Assembly: GCF_018138085.1 (NCBI RefSeq)
Contig: NZ_CP073106.1
Coordinates: 1-64,000, forward strand
Direction: 5' to 3'
Length of the DNA stretch: 64,000 nt
DNA from: Stutzerimonas stutzeri
GTDB taxonomy: Bacteria > Pseudomonadota > Gammaproteobacteria > Pseudomonadales > Pseudomonadaceae
The notes beneath the pieces were generated by a model, which was not told the DNA's origin, searched no databases, and worked only from the letters and a program-made list of their open reading frames with translations. Shown piece after piece: positions 30,300 through 39,239 of the stretch. Made by a program: the position numbers and the translations under genes. Position 1 is the stretch's first letter. Each line of letters starts with the position of its first letter.

Positions 30300-31526
30300 A
30301 TGAGCGGTGAAATGCAAGCTGATGTAGGGAGAAACTGGATTGCTATTGCTGCAGTTGTCAGCGTAGTTCTCATCGGTGTGGGGTACGTTGCTTGGACGTA
30401 TTTCGCGGACGACACAACTCCAAAGAAAAGTGTTGTCGCCGTCAACACATCTGCTCAGGGAAGTAGCTCAAAAGAAAGTGAGCACTATCAAAAAGTATTG
30501 AAGGAGTACAACAGCGAGAATGCAGAGAAAGCGCAGGGGCAAGGGCAAACCTATGTTTCTGTTATCTCTACTCGGGCCCAACCAGTAGAGGAGGTAAAAC
30601 CAACTGCTCCGGTGCAGCAGCAGCCCCCGGCGCCGCAGGTTGTCTATGTTAACCAGGGCAATCAGCAGCAGAATCGTCAAGAGGTGACGGAGCAAGAGCG
30701 GGCTAGGCAAAAGCTTATTGAGGATCAGGCCAAAGCACTTCTGGCCAACTGGGTGGCACCGCAACATTCTGCCGCGACTGTGGCGGCGGATATGGATGCT
30801 TTTGCAATGTCCATTAATGTTCCACAGCCATCTAGCACACTACCTGCTAGCGCCGCCGATGTAAGCCCCAGCGAGCGAACTTCGGAAAAACCTGTTGTTA
30901 AGATTATTGAAGACTACGCGCGGATCGCTGCGTTGTTGGAAACCAATATAGACACGGATGAAAACTCGCTGGTTGTAGCGTTCGTTCCCAGCGGCCCTTA
31001 TCAGGGTCTCACTGTCTATGCGACTGGCTATAAGCGTCTCAATGAAAGCGTCGACATGACTTTCACTGCCATGAAATGGAAAGGAAAGTCATACAACATT
31101 ACAGCTAAAGCGATAGACAAGGACTCGCTAAGAAGCGCTCTATCCGGCGAAGTCAATAATCGCTATTTCACCCGCATCATTCTCCCGGCAATCGCTGCAG
31201 GCATTGGTAAGACCGGTCAGTTGTATGAACAGTCAAACTCCCAAAACATCATTACCCCCCAGGGCGGCGTGATTCAGACCTATCCGTCTACTCCAGATGG
31301 AACTGCTGTGCTGGGCAGCATGATCGGTGGGGCAGGGGAGCAGGCCGGGAAGGTCTTGGCGCAGGACGCTGCGCAAATTCCGCCCAAACAAGTGCTCATC
31401 CCGTCGAAGGAAACGATTGGTATCCAGTTTATCGGCCCAGTCTTGTCCTCCGATGAGATCGCCCCTGGGGCCGCGGCTGCCTTAAGCGGTGCTCGCGCGG
31501 CGGAAGACGCACCACAGCAGCAATAG
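30300..31526 (+). CDS. dotG: DotG/IcmE (IncI TraO) channel core protein, VirB10-like
   Basis: 408 residues. A transmembrane helix at about 14-34, a long polar linker rich in Gln/Pro, and a C-terminal VirB10-like domain (L-V-V-A-F-V-P-S-G-P-Y-Q-G through T-P-Q-G-G-V). It lacks the long decapeptide repeats of Legionella DotG and is close in size to plasmid TraO. It spans the envelope and lines the channel. Confidence 0.9.
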   Translation: MSGEMQADVGRNWIAIAAVVSVVLIGVGYVAWTYFADDTTPKKSVVAVNTSAQGSSSKESEHYQKVLKEYNSENAEKAQGQGQTYVSVISTRAQPVEEVKPTAPVQQQPPAPQVVYVNQGNQQQNRQEVTEQERARQKLIEDQAKALLANWVAPQHSAATVAADMDAFAMSINVPQPSSTLPASAADVSPSERTSEKPVVKIIEDYARIAALLETNIDTDENSLVVAFVPSGPYQGLTVYATGYKRLNESVDMTFTAMKWKGKSYNITAKAIDKDSLRSALSGEVNNRYFTRIILPAIAAGIGKTGQLYEQSNSQNIITPQGGVIQTYPSTPDGTAVLGSMIGGAGEQAGKVLAQDAAQIPPKQVLIPSKETIGIQFIGPVLSSDEIAPGAAAALSGARAAEDAPQQQ

Positions 31527-31552
31527 GCCCCTGGCTGCTTGCAGTCAGGGGC
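31527..31552 (+). terminator. hairpin after dotG
   Basis: GCCCCTG and CAGGGGC enclose a second stem CTGC/GCAG. There is no strong T run, so it may attenuate rather than fully stop transcription before the next promoter at 31595. Confidence 0.55.
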
Positions 31553-31594
31553 TTCCCTGTGACGGCCAAGGTGGCTATTCTTCTCTTTAATTCT

Positions 31595-31612
31595 GTATAA
31601 TTGCCACTATAC
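31595..31612 (+). promoter_or_regulatory. promoter -10 and operator upstream of traP
   Basis: GTATAATTGCCACTATAC is an imperfect palindrome (14 of 18 positions symmetric) that contains a perfect TATAAT (31596-31601). No good -35 is seen, which suggests an activator or a weak basal promoter. Confidence 0.68.
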
Positions 31613-31626
31613 GAAATGGGCGCGTT

Positions 31627-32478
31627 ATGAACGAATCGACACCAGCACCTGACATCTTTGATATGACGCAGGGCGAGTCCCAACTGGACAAAGAGCCGGA
31701 GCGTGAGTCGCTCTCGGCTGACGTCGATCAGCGTCCGTCAAAAGAGAACAAGCCGAGCGGGATGAAAGATCTCATCGTCAAAGGCGTGCTCTGTGCAGCG
31801 GTAGTTGTGGGCGGGGTGCTGATTTTTATGCCCGACCTTTTAGGCGGTTCGGGCCCGGCAAGGCCCTCGACGTTGCAGACGACTTTCTCTCCAGCGGAGG
31901 CGATGAAAAGCGCCTCGGAGCATGCTGCCGAAGCATCTCATAGCACTGTAGACACTCGGAGCGATGGTCATAACGTCCCCAACAGCGATGTTGATGCTTT
32001 GCTCGGTACCGTGCCTAACCCGTTAGAGAGCGTTTCCGCTGCGCGATCGGCAACAGCTTCCCAGCCACCTGCCGTCGAGGTTGATCTGAGCGAAGACCGC
32101 AAGCAGCTCCTTGCCATGATTAGCGAGTTGAAGGCTACAGCGGCAGACTCCAACAGTCGGCTCGCTTTGTTAGAGGCCGCCGTTCTGTCTAATCAACGTC
32201 GCCTTGAAGAGGCAATTAAAGTTGGCAGCGCGCCGGCTAGTTCAAAAAAGGTTGTGACTCCGCTCTATAAGCGTTATCGCCAGGGCTCCAATCGCGGCCA
32301 TTCGTCCGCAGTCCTACATGAATACAAACTGAACACAATTTATCCGGGTATGGCTTGGGTTCAGAAGAGCGGGGAGGTTTACCTCATTCAGGTCGGTGAC
32401 CGGCTAGGCGAGTTGAATGTATTAGGTATTGACGTGGCTGGCCGAGCCGTTCGCACTAACCGTGGCCTGATCAGGTAG
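31627..32478 (+). CDS. traP: TraP-like (DotF/IcmG position) membrane protein
   Basis: 283 residues. A charged N-terminus of ~45, one transmembrane helix near 52-72, a polar and partly coiled linker (A-L-L-E-A-A-V-L-S-N-Q-R-R-L-E-E-A), and a compact C-terminal beta domain (N-T-I-Y-P-G-M-A-W-V through G-D-R-L-G). Size, topology and position between dotG and traQ match TraP/IcmG, which associates with DotG. Confidence 0.75.
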   Translation: MNESTPAPDIFDMTQGESQLDKEPERESLSADVDQRPSKENKPSGMKDLIVKGVLCAAVVVGGVLIFMPDLLGGSGPARPSTLQTTFSPAEAMKSASEHAAEASHSTVDTRSDGHNVPNSDVDALLGTVPNPLESVSAARSATASQPPAVEVDLSEDRKQLLAMISELKATAADSNSRLALLEAAVLSNQRRLEEAIKVGSAPASSKKVVTPLYKRYRQGSNRGHSSAVLHEYKLNTIYPGMAWVQKSGEVYLIQVGDRLGELNVLGIDVAGRAVRTNRGLIR

Positions 32479-32488
32479 GGAAGCATAT

Positions 32489-33022
32489 ATGGATTTGGCT
32501 TCGATGATTGTCCATTTTGCGAACGATTTTTCGGTTGCATTATGGCGTTTACTTTGGGCGCTTGGCGGGCTGGTCGGGGTCATCTATGTGGCCAGCGCGA
32601 TACTACGGCTTCAACGTTCTGTGCGTATTCCCGGGGGCCCTCCGGTGACATTCGGGGATATTGTGCCGCTGATGCTGGTTGGCGGACTTATGGCCAACCT
32701 CTCGAGCTTTATTAACGCAACCTGGAATACCATCGGCACCGGGACCGTAACTTATGGGCCCATTGCTTATGAGGGGGCTGCTGATTTTGGGCGATTTGCA
32801 GCTGCTATCAACGCGGTTTTAACACTTGCAAGTGTCTTTGGCGGTGTTTTCTTTTTTAAAGGCGTAATGCTGTTAAAAAAAGCAGCAATGGACGGTCAGT
32901 CTAATCAAGGCGCCGATGACTCTGTCTGGCGCGCACTTACCCACATGATATTCGGTGCGCTGCTAGTTCAGATACCTGACGCAATCGAAGCGTTCAGGGT
33001 CTCTTTCAACCTCTTCTGGTAA
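32489..33022 (+). CDS. traQ: TraQ-like (DotE/IcmC) polytopic membrane protein
   Basis: 177 residues with about four hydrophobic segments (approximately 17-40, 55-72, 105-130 and 148-165). The second half includes F-F-F-K-G-V-M-L-L-K-K-A-A, typical of the IcmC/DotE family. An inner-membrane component of the channel. Confidence 0.78.
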   Translation: MDLASMIVHFANDFSVALWRLLWALGGLVGVIYVASAILRLQRSVRIPGGPPVTFGDIVPLMLVGGLMANLSSFINATWNTIGTGTVTYGPIAYEGAADFGRFAAAINAVLTLASVFGGVFFFKGVMLLKKAAMDGQSNQGADDSVWRALTHMIFGALLVQIPDAIEAFRVSFNLFW

Positions 33023-33043
33023 ACGATCTCAAGGGAGATAATC

Positions 33044-33502
33044 ATGGCGTTCAAGATCAATCCGATCGAGGCGGTAGGGAACCTGGGCCGTCAGGTTCTG
33101 GTTCGTGCTCAGGTGTATATCGATCAGTACACGGTAGACCCTCGTGAAAAACGGATCATGTTGGCAACCGCTGCCATTACTTCCGGCGCACTGTTCTTCA
33201 GTACAGCTGCAAGTGCCGACGGTGGTTGGGCAGGTATGGTCAACACCGGTGCCAACCAGGCCGATTCCATCAAGAATAACTTTGGCAAGTTTCTTGCCCT
33301 GGCGGGGCTTGTTTCTGGGTCCGTAGGTGGATGGAACTGGTACAAAAAGGGCTCCGAAGGCGACCGAAGCGATATCAAGCCGAAACAGATCTTCGGCCCC
33401 ATTGTCGCCGGCGCCGCACTCGGCAGTATCAGTTTCATTCTGATGCGTACTGGCGAGACCGTGGGCATTTCTGCATCCGAATACGGCCAAGTGCCCAACT
33501 AA
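33044..33502 (+). CDS. traR: TraR-like (DotP/IcmD) membrane protein
   Basis: 152 residues. A ~35-residue cytoplasmic lead, a hydrophobic segment at about 40-58 ending A-S-A-D, then a Gly-rich segment and a last membrane helix. This matches IcmD/DotP and plasmid TraR. SD AAGGGAG upstream. Confidence 0.78.
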   Translation: MAFKINPIEAVGNLGRQVLVRAQVYIDQYTVDPREKRIMLATAAITSGALFFSTAASADGGWAGMVNTGANQADSIKNNFGKFLALAGLVSGSVGGWNWYKKGSEGDRSDIKPKQIFGPIVAGAALGSISFILMRTGETVGISASEYGQVPN

Positions 33503-33511
33503 TCCAGGGGG

Positions 33512-33533
33512 GTGGCGGTCTTCGGGCCGCCAC
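33512..33533 (+). promoter_or_regulatory. hairpin between traR and traT
   Basis: GTGGCGG and CCGCCAC form a seven-pair stem with an eight-base loop. It ends six bases before the traT ATG in place of a normal SD, so it may lower traT translation or act as an mRNA processing site. Confidence 0.5.
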
Positions 33534-33538
33534 GAACT

Positions 33539-34288
33539 ATGACTAACGACCGCGATTATACCGATCCAGCTTCTGTTGACCTTGAAAAGGTGCAACCGCT
33601 ACCAGGGCTTGGTAGCGGCCTCGAACAGGCCCCTTTTCCATCCCTGTTTTTCTCTACGAAAAGCAGGGTTTGGGGTGATAAATCAGGTAAGTCGTGGGAG
33701 CCCGATGTAAAGGAATTTAAGTCCGGAGGACTAAAAGAAAAGACGTTGAGTCGAGAGGGTTACCGCTGCATGTTCTGCGGTTTTCACTCCTCTCATAATC
33801 AGGTTCATAACGTCTCGGATAATCACCAGGATGTTCGGGAAGTTAATTTGAAAGCCGTTGATGTGATCTGTCACGGCTGGAACCATCTTGGGGAGCTGAA
33901 TGACGGCGAAGCTGTCATTGCATATCTTCCTGGTGTATCGCCTCAAGATATCAATCATCTTCAGCGTACTCTCATGGTAGCGCTGCAAATCGGTGACAAA
34001 GGGCAACAAGCGGATGCGAAGAAGTTGCTCAATTGGCTCGGATCGCACATGACCTATGCAAAGAATGCATGGGGTACATGTTCGCCTGCAGTCTTCGCGC
34101 AGGCTTTGCTTCGGCAAGATGGCTCTGAGAAAGAACGTCGAGAGGCTGTATTTGAAGACTTGGCCGTAGTCTTCAATCCAGGGCCGATGAATAAAGTCGC
34201 TGCGCTTTGGGCGCGTGAATATCAAGTTTCGTATCCCTCTACGAAGTGGAGGGAAGTATTCCATGGCGTGATTAATCCGCCGGCATAG
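33539..34288 (+). CDS. traT: TraT-like (DotN/IcmJ) HNH-type zinc protein
   Basis: 249 residues from ATG 33539; GTG 33512 is an alternative but lies in the hairpin. C-M-F-C-G-F (about 77-82) with downstream His residues and V-D-V-I-C-H-G-W-N-H fits the zinc-binding HNH-like fold of DotN/IcmJ, part of the coupling complex. The catalytic triad of true nucleases is not obvious, in keeping with a structural role. Confidence 0.78.
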   Translation: MTNDRDYTDPASVDLEKVQPLPGLGSGLEQAPFPSLFFSTKSRVWGDKSGKSWEPDVKEFKSGGLKEKTLSREGYRCMFCGFHSSHNQVHNVSDNHQDVREVNLKAVDVICHGWNHLGELNDGEAVIAYLPGVSPQDINHLQRTLMVALQIGDKGQQADAKKLLNWLGSHMTYAKNAWGTCSPAVFAQALLRQDGSEKERREAVFEDLAVVFNPGPMNKVAALWAREYQVSYPSTKWREVFHGVINPPA

Positions 34289-34297
34289 GGAGGGCGT

Positions 34298-37200
34298 ATG
34301 GCTCTAACAAAGATTCTCGATAGCCTTCTCGATGCTACTGAGGCGGCCTTTGCGTATATCTCTAAGTATATGGTCGGAAAAGATCTTGCCGGCTATTGTG
34401 AGCTGGCTACGGCTATTGGCCTCACGGATGACGATATTGCTCGAAATCCCGCGCTTAAAGACCCTTATACGCTCGTTGCTAACGACGGCTCTCTGCTTAC
34501 TGTATTTGATGTTCAGGGGACGTATCAGATCCTTTCTGAAAAAGATTTCGATAAGCTGATCGATAACCTCCGGGTCAAGATGAACGGCTACATGCGTGAG
34601 CCGGGTCATACCTTTTCTGTTTCCTTCGAGCGGGATCCAGATCGTGCATTGGACGAGCTCATGCGTTTAGCTGAGCCGCAGATCAATGCCGCCCGCCGGA
34701 TTGGTTTGAAGTCCGAAGACCTGATACTCGACCGCGTTAAACGTAACGCGCCACTTGTCGCCTGGGAGCAGAACCTGTTGGTTGTATACACGCATCCAAG
34801 CGCGATCGGCACCGATCTAGAGCGTGAGCGCAAAGAGCGTGCACTAGACGCGGAAAAGTTCGAATTACCCCGGATTGAGTTTGGCCAGTCTCCAGCTCTC
34901 GTATTGATGACTCTCAAGTATCGTCACGACACCATGATCGAGAGAGTTCTGAAAGACTTTGAAAGCTGTGGCGGGGAGGGTAGGGGAGGCATTCTTCTCA
35001 AACAGCTCAGCGCGCATGAGGCCGTCAAACGTGTGCGCATCATGGTCAATCGCGAAAGAACATCGCAAAAGTTCAGGCCTGTTCTACCAGGTGATCGGTT
35101 CCAACCCCGGGGCCGAGAGGACGCTAAGGATCTTTCTGACCTTACAGCTCCTTCGGTCAATTATCAGATCGTTACGAATGACGTTGACGTACAGCATTCT
35201 CTAGTCAAGACCGACGAACTGTGGCACGGCAACCTGTCGATGGAGCTCGGCCCTCAAGAGCCACAACTGTTCTCCTACCTGTTCAATACAGTGTCACGAG
35301 AGATTCCTTGGCGACTGAAGATCGACCTTACACCTGGAGGTCTTTCGGAGACTCGTGGTCGCCAGATGATGCTCAGCTTCGTAGGAATGATCGGCAGCAA
35401 CAATCAGATCCGCCAGTCTTTCCTGGATCTGCAAGAGCGCAGCAAAACCGACCCAATATGCTGTATGAAAATTACAGCTTCTACCTGGTCTCCCAGCGAG
35501 CGCGAAACAAAGCGGCGAATGGCTGCTCTTGAAAAGGCCATCCAGGCGTGGGGGATATGTGGCGTCACGTCGACGCATGGCGATCCGGTTGCCGGCTGGG
35601 CTTCAACAATCCCAGGGTTCACGCTGAAGAATCCTGCCAACCGAATGGTGCCGCCGTTACCCGACGCGTTGCGCATGATGCCTTTCCAGCGACCAGCTAC
35701 GCCCTGGGGTGAGGGTTCGTTTGTTGTTAGAACGCCTGATGGAAAGATCTATTCGATTCAGCTCGGCAGTTCTCTGCAAGACACATGGATCGAGGCACTA
35801 TCTGCGCCACCAGGCTCTGGTAAGTCTGTCCTGCTCAACACGATGAATAGTGCAACTGTTCATCGACCAGGCAACGCGCGGTTGCCGTTGATGACCATTA
35901 TCGACGTTGGCCCATCATCGTCTGGCCTTATTAAACTGCTTCAAAGCGCATTGCCCGAGAATCGCAAGCATGAAGCCATATACATGCGGCTGCAAAACAC
36001 TCCCGAGTTCGCGGTTAACCCCTGCGATACCCAGCTTGGCGCGCGCTACCCAACAGCTCGTGAAAAGGAATTTCTTGCCGATTTCCTGACGTTGTTTTGT
36101 ACCAATGCTGCCAAGCGCGAGGCACCTGAGGACTGTGCTCGTGTCGTGGATAAGTTGATCGATCTTGCTTATGAGGCCAGGGCGACGCGCTCCGCTCTTC
36201 GATATGAAGAACATGTTGAGCCTGTTGTGGACAAGACTCTTCGCGAGGCAGGTCTTTTTGATCTTCACGAGCCGGACTGGTGGAGCGAAGCCACTTGGTG
36301 GGAAGTCACCGATATCCTGTTCGCAGCAGGTTTTGTCGCTGAAGCGGCCATGGCGCAGCGCCAGGCGGTCCCTGTGTTCTCTGACTTCGACGCATTCCTG
36401 AACGATGAGTCGGTGCGTGAGCTCTATGGTAAGGCAAATATCCCCGGTGGAGAGCCTGTACTCTCGTATATGGCGCGTTGTTTCAGTGTCGCGTCATCCA
36501 AATACTCATTGTTCACCGGGCGTACCCGCTTCCAATTGAGTAGCGAAACCCGAATCGTCGCTATCGACCTCAACGACGTAATTGGCGCTCAAACGGCAGA
36601 AGGCAGCCTTAAAACCGCAATCATGTATATGTTTGCAAGGCAAATGGCGGCAAAAAACTACTTCCTTAGGGAGGAAGTAGTTCTGCCAGTCTGTCCTGAG
36701 CTTTATCACGAGTATCACAAGAAGCGCATCGCTGACGTTCAAGACGAAAAGAAAACCATTGCTTATGACGAGTTCCATAACACCAATGGGCAAGAGTCAT
36801 TTGTACAGACATGCATTAAGGACGCGAGGGAAGGGCGTAAGTGGGGCATTAGAGTCGTGCTTGTCTCGCAGTATCTCGCAGACTTCCCAATGCCAATTCT
36901 AAATGCGGCAACTGCTGTCTATGTCATGCGCGGCGGTAATACCGCAGATGAGAAAGTTCTTCGCGAAGTTTTCGAAGTTTCCGAAGAGGCCATAACCAGA
37001 TTGCAGCGTGAAGCAACTGGCCCTGATCCTCGACTGGGCGGTAATTTCCTTGCATTGTTCAAGACCAAAGTCGGATACATCGTCCAGATGCTTACCAACA
37101 CTGTCGGGCCTATTGAGCTTTGGGCTTTCTCAACCACGTTGGAAGACGTTGCTCTTCGGAATCGGCTCTACGCCAAGATCGGTGATTATGCAGCCCGTCA

Positions 37201-37366
37201 AGTTCTGGCCGAGAAATTCCCTACTGGATCTGCTCTCGCAACAATCGAGCACATGAAGAGCCAGGCAACTGAACGGGACGAGATGTCGGCGGTTGATGTT
37301 TTGGCCCACCGGCTAGCAGAAGGATATCTCAACAAAATTGCGGAAGGCGTGGAGGTCATCGCATGA
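34298..37366 (+). CDS. dotO: DotO/IcmB (IncI TraU) VirB4-like ATPase
   Basis: 1022 residues. Walker A A-P-P-G-S-G-K-S is near residue 505; Walker B-like I-A-Y-D-E-F-H is near 825, followed by V-L-V-S-Q-Y. N-terminal VirB4-like domain. With DotB it energises the channel from the cytoplasmic side. It starts after a GGGAGGGC SD and overlaps traW by four bases. It is the largest protein of the window. Confidence 0.92.
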   Translation: MALTKILDSLLDATEAAFAYISKYMVGKDLAGYCELATAIGLTDDDIARNPALKDPYTLVANDGSLLTVFDVQGTYQILSEKDFDKLIDNLRVKMNGYMREPGHTFSVSFERDPDRALDELMRLAEPQINAARRIGLKSEDLILDRVKRNAPLVAWEQNLLVVYTHPSAIGTDLERERKERALDAEKFELPRIEFGQSPALVLMTLKYRHDTMIERVLKDFESCGGEGRGGILLKQLSAHEAVKRVRIMVNRERTSQKFRPVLPGDRFQPRGREDAKDLSDLTAPSVNYQIVTNDVDVQHSLVKTDELWHGNLSMELGPQEPQLFSYLFNTVSREIPWRLKIDLTPGGLSETRGRQMMLSFVGMIGSNNQIRQSFLDLQERSKTDPICCMKITASTWSPSERETKRRMAALEKAIQAWGICGVTSTHGDPVAGWASTIPGFTLKNPANRMVPPLPDALRMMPFQRPATPWGEGSFVVRTPDGKIYSIQLGSSLQDTWIEALSAPPGSGKSVLLNTMNSATVHRPGNARLPLMTIIDVGPSSSGLIKLLQSALPENRKHEAIYMRLQNTPEFAVNPCDTQLGARYPTAREKEFLADFLTLFCTNAAKREAPEDCARVVDKLIDLAYEARATRSALRYEEHVEPVVDKTLREAGLFDLHEPDWWSEATWWEVTDILFAAGFVAEAAMAQRQAVPVFSDFDAFLNDESVRELYGKANIPGGEPVLSYMARCFSVASSKYSLFTGRTRFQLSSETRIVAIDLNDVIGAQTAEGSLKTAIMYMFARQMAAKNYFLREEVVLPVCPELYHEYHKKRIADVQDEKKTIAYDEFHNTNGQESFVQTCIKDAREGRKWGIRVVLVSQYLADFPMPILNAATAVYVMRGGNTADEKVLREVFEVSEEAITRLQREATGPDPRLGGNFLALFKTKVGYIVQMLTNTVGPIELWAFSTTLEDVALRNRLYAKIGDYAARQVLAEKFPTGSALATIEHMKSQATERDEMSAVDVLAHRLAEGYLNKIAEGVEVIA

Positions 37367-38613
37367 AAAGGTCACCGCTAACTATTGCCTTTCTTTTGGC
37401 CGGGCTCTCGATGAGCTCGTCTGCCCATGCCGGCGGATGGCCCGTTTATGACGCGTTGGTTCATCAAGGCGTTCTAATGGTGAACATGTCCGTACAAGCA
37501 GTAACGGCTGCAGTGAACGGCACCACCGGTGCTGTGAATGCGATGAACCAGAACCTGGCGAGGATCCTCAATGACATCGGAACTGCGGTCAACGAGAATG
37601 GCCAGAAAGTCGCGAGCACCATTGAGGCCGACGGAAAATCCACGCGAGAGTACATTACCGAGCAGGAACGGCAGCGCAGGCTGGAGGATGCAAGGCAGCG
37701 TTATTACGTTGGCTCGAATATCTGTAGTGAATCCGCATCCGGCGGTGCTTATGAGATTGCCGGGTCGGCGCAATCCACTAAAGGCTCTATGCGTCCTGGC
37801 GGTGCGCGTGTAAGCAATAAGCAGATTGCTCAAGCGATTAACACGCCTCCTGTAAGTCCTGAGATTGATACCTCACGAGCAGCGAAGATCCATGCTCAGT
37901 TTTGCGATGCTGATGACTATGCGTCCTATGGCGGGTCACAGGCTTGTCCAGGTATTTCGCAATCGATGCCTGGAGCTGACAAGCGAGTAGACTCGGTGTT
38001 AGCCGGCGCGGGGCCAAATGGCAAAACTCCAGATCTCACATTCAACCAGGAGCAAACAGATGCCGCTCTGATGTATGTGCAGAACTCGGCACGACGCTCA
38101 ATTGCACCGCAACTTAAGCGTGGTGAAGCCGACACCGTTGCTGGTAGTCAGTATGTCGGCCTGATGAATCAATATAACGCCGTAATATCGGCTGCTGCGG
38201 ATCCACAAGAGCAACGGATCGCTAATAGCCAGCCTAGTGAAGCTACCAAGGAGCTCATCAAGGAGGCTGTTATCTCTCCAGCCGCCAAGGCCTATTTTGA
38301 CCAGGTTGCATCTCAAGAAGCCCGTAGAACTGGGATGATGTCGGCTCGAGAATTTGAGTCATTCGAGGTTGGTAGGCGGTATGCGAACACCGAATATCAG
38401 GCGGATCTACAGGCCATGAGCGGTGACAACCTGCTTCGTGAACAAATCCGAATCACCAGTCTGCAGAACTGGCTCATGTTGGGTATCAAAGATCAGCTAG
38501 AGAAGGCGAACATTATTAACGGGCTAACCCTTGCAAGCTCCGCACGTACTGAGTTCGAGCCTGTATTAGCAGCCAAATATAGAGCAGTATCCGGGCGCAT
38601 GGGGGGGCAGTAA
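37363..38613 (+). CDS. traW: TraW-like periplasmic transfer protein
   Basis: 416 residues with a clear signal peptide (cut after A-H-A at 24). Helical, with a cluster of Cys in the middle (N-I-C-S, A-Q-F-C, Q-A-C-P) that could form disulfides. No lipobox, unlike R64 TraW as I recall it. Named from its position between dotO (traU) and the dotA (traY) block. Confidence 0.65.
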   Translation: MKRSPLTIAFLLAGLSMSSSAHAGGWPVYDALVHQGVLMVNMSVQAVTAAVNGTTGAVNAMNQNLARILNDIGTAVNENGQKVASTIEADGKSTREYITEQERQRRLEDARQRYYVGSNICSESASGGAYEIAGSAQSTKGSMRPGGARVSNKQIAQAINTPPVSPEIDTSRAAKIHAQFCDADDYASYGGSQACPGISQSMPGADKRVDSVLAGAGPNGKTPDLTFNQEQTDAALMYVQNSARRSIAPQLKRGEADTVAGSQYVGLMNQYNAVISAAADPQEQRIANSQPSEATKELIKEAVISPAAKAYFDQVASQEARRTGMMSAREFESFEVGRRYANTEYQADLQAMSGDNLLREQIRITSLQNWLMLGIKDQLEKANIINGLTLASSARTEFEPVLAAKYRAVSGRMGGQ

Positions 38614-39239
38614 TGGACACTAGTTCCTTTTTTAAAAAGATTGGTAAGGGTAGTTGGCTAGTTCTTTGGCGGGTCATTCTACCGTTTAGCGCGATCCGCC
38701 AGAGCGTAAAGCTTGCAAAGAAAGAGGTTGATCGTAACAAAGAGAATCTCGTCTACCTGAGAGACCTAAAGAACCAAGCTTTCAAAACGCTCAAATCACC
38801 TGAGAATAATCCGACCGAGAATGAGGCTAATGATACGCAACAGGTGGAGGTGGGCTTTGAAGAGGCAATGCGTAGTCGTTCGGAAGGCGCGCTTCCCGTG
38901 CCACAACTATACCGGCTGTTTCTGATAAAGAAGCGCTGGGCACTCGCTGCTGCATTGTTTTTTGCTGTTATATCAATTGTCGGTGTAGTCGGTGGCTTTG
39001 CGACCGCTCAATATAAAAATGTCATATTAGGTGCAGTGTCTCTTTTCGTAACTCTTCCCGGGTTTTTTCTTGTTGCGCTGGGTGCGCAGTTTAGAATGTG
39101 GCAGTTGAGTACAAGGCGCCTTTCAAAGTCTGAGAAAGGCGGTTTTAACGATTTCATTTGCGAGACTCCACATTGGATATCCATGACCCTAAATCCGGAG
39201 ATCTCTAACCAAGTAGGTAAGCATCATGATGAATCGTAA
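38613..39239 (+). CDS. traX: TraX-like membrane protein
   Basis: 208 residues. The first ~100 are basic and polar. Two transmembrane helices lie near 112-135 and 140-162. Starts at the last base of the traW stop and overlaps dotA by 14 bases. Position alone suggests TraX of IncI systems. Function unknown. Confidence 0.6.
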   Translation: MDTSSFFKKIGKGSWLVLWRVILPFSAIRQSVKLAKKEVDRNKENLVYLRDLKNQAFKTLKSPENNPTENEANDTQQVEVGFEEAMRSRSEGALPVPQLYRLFLIKKRWALAAALFFAVISIVGVVGGFATAQYKNVILGAVSLFVTLPGFFLVALGAQFRMWQLSTRRLSKSEKGGFNDFICETPHWISMTLNPEISNQVGKHHDES

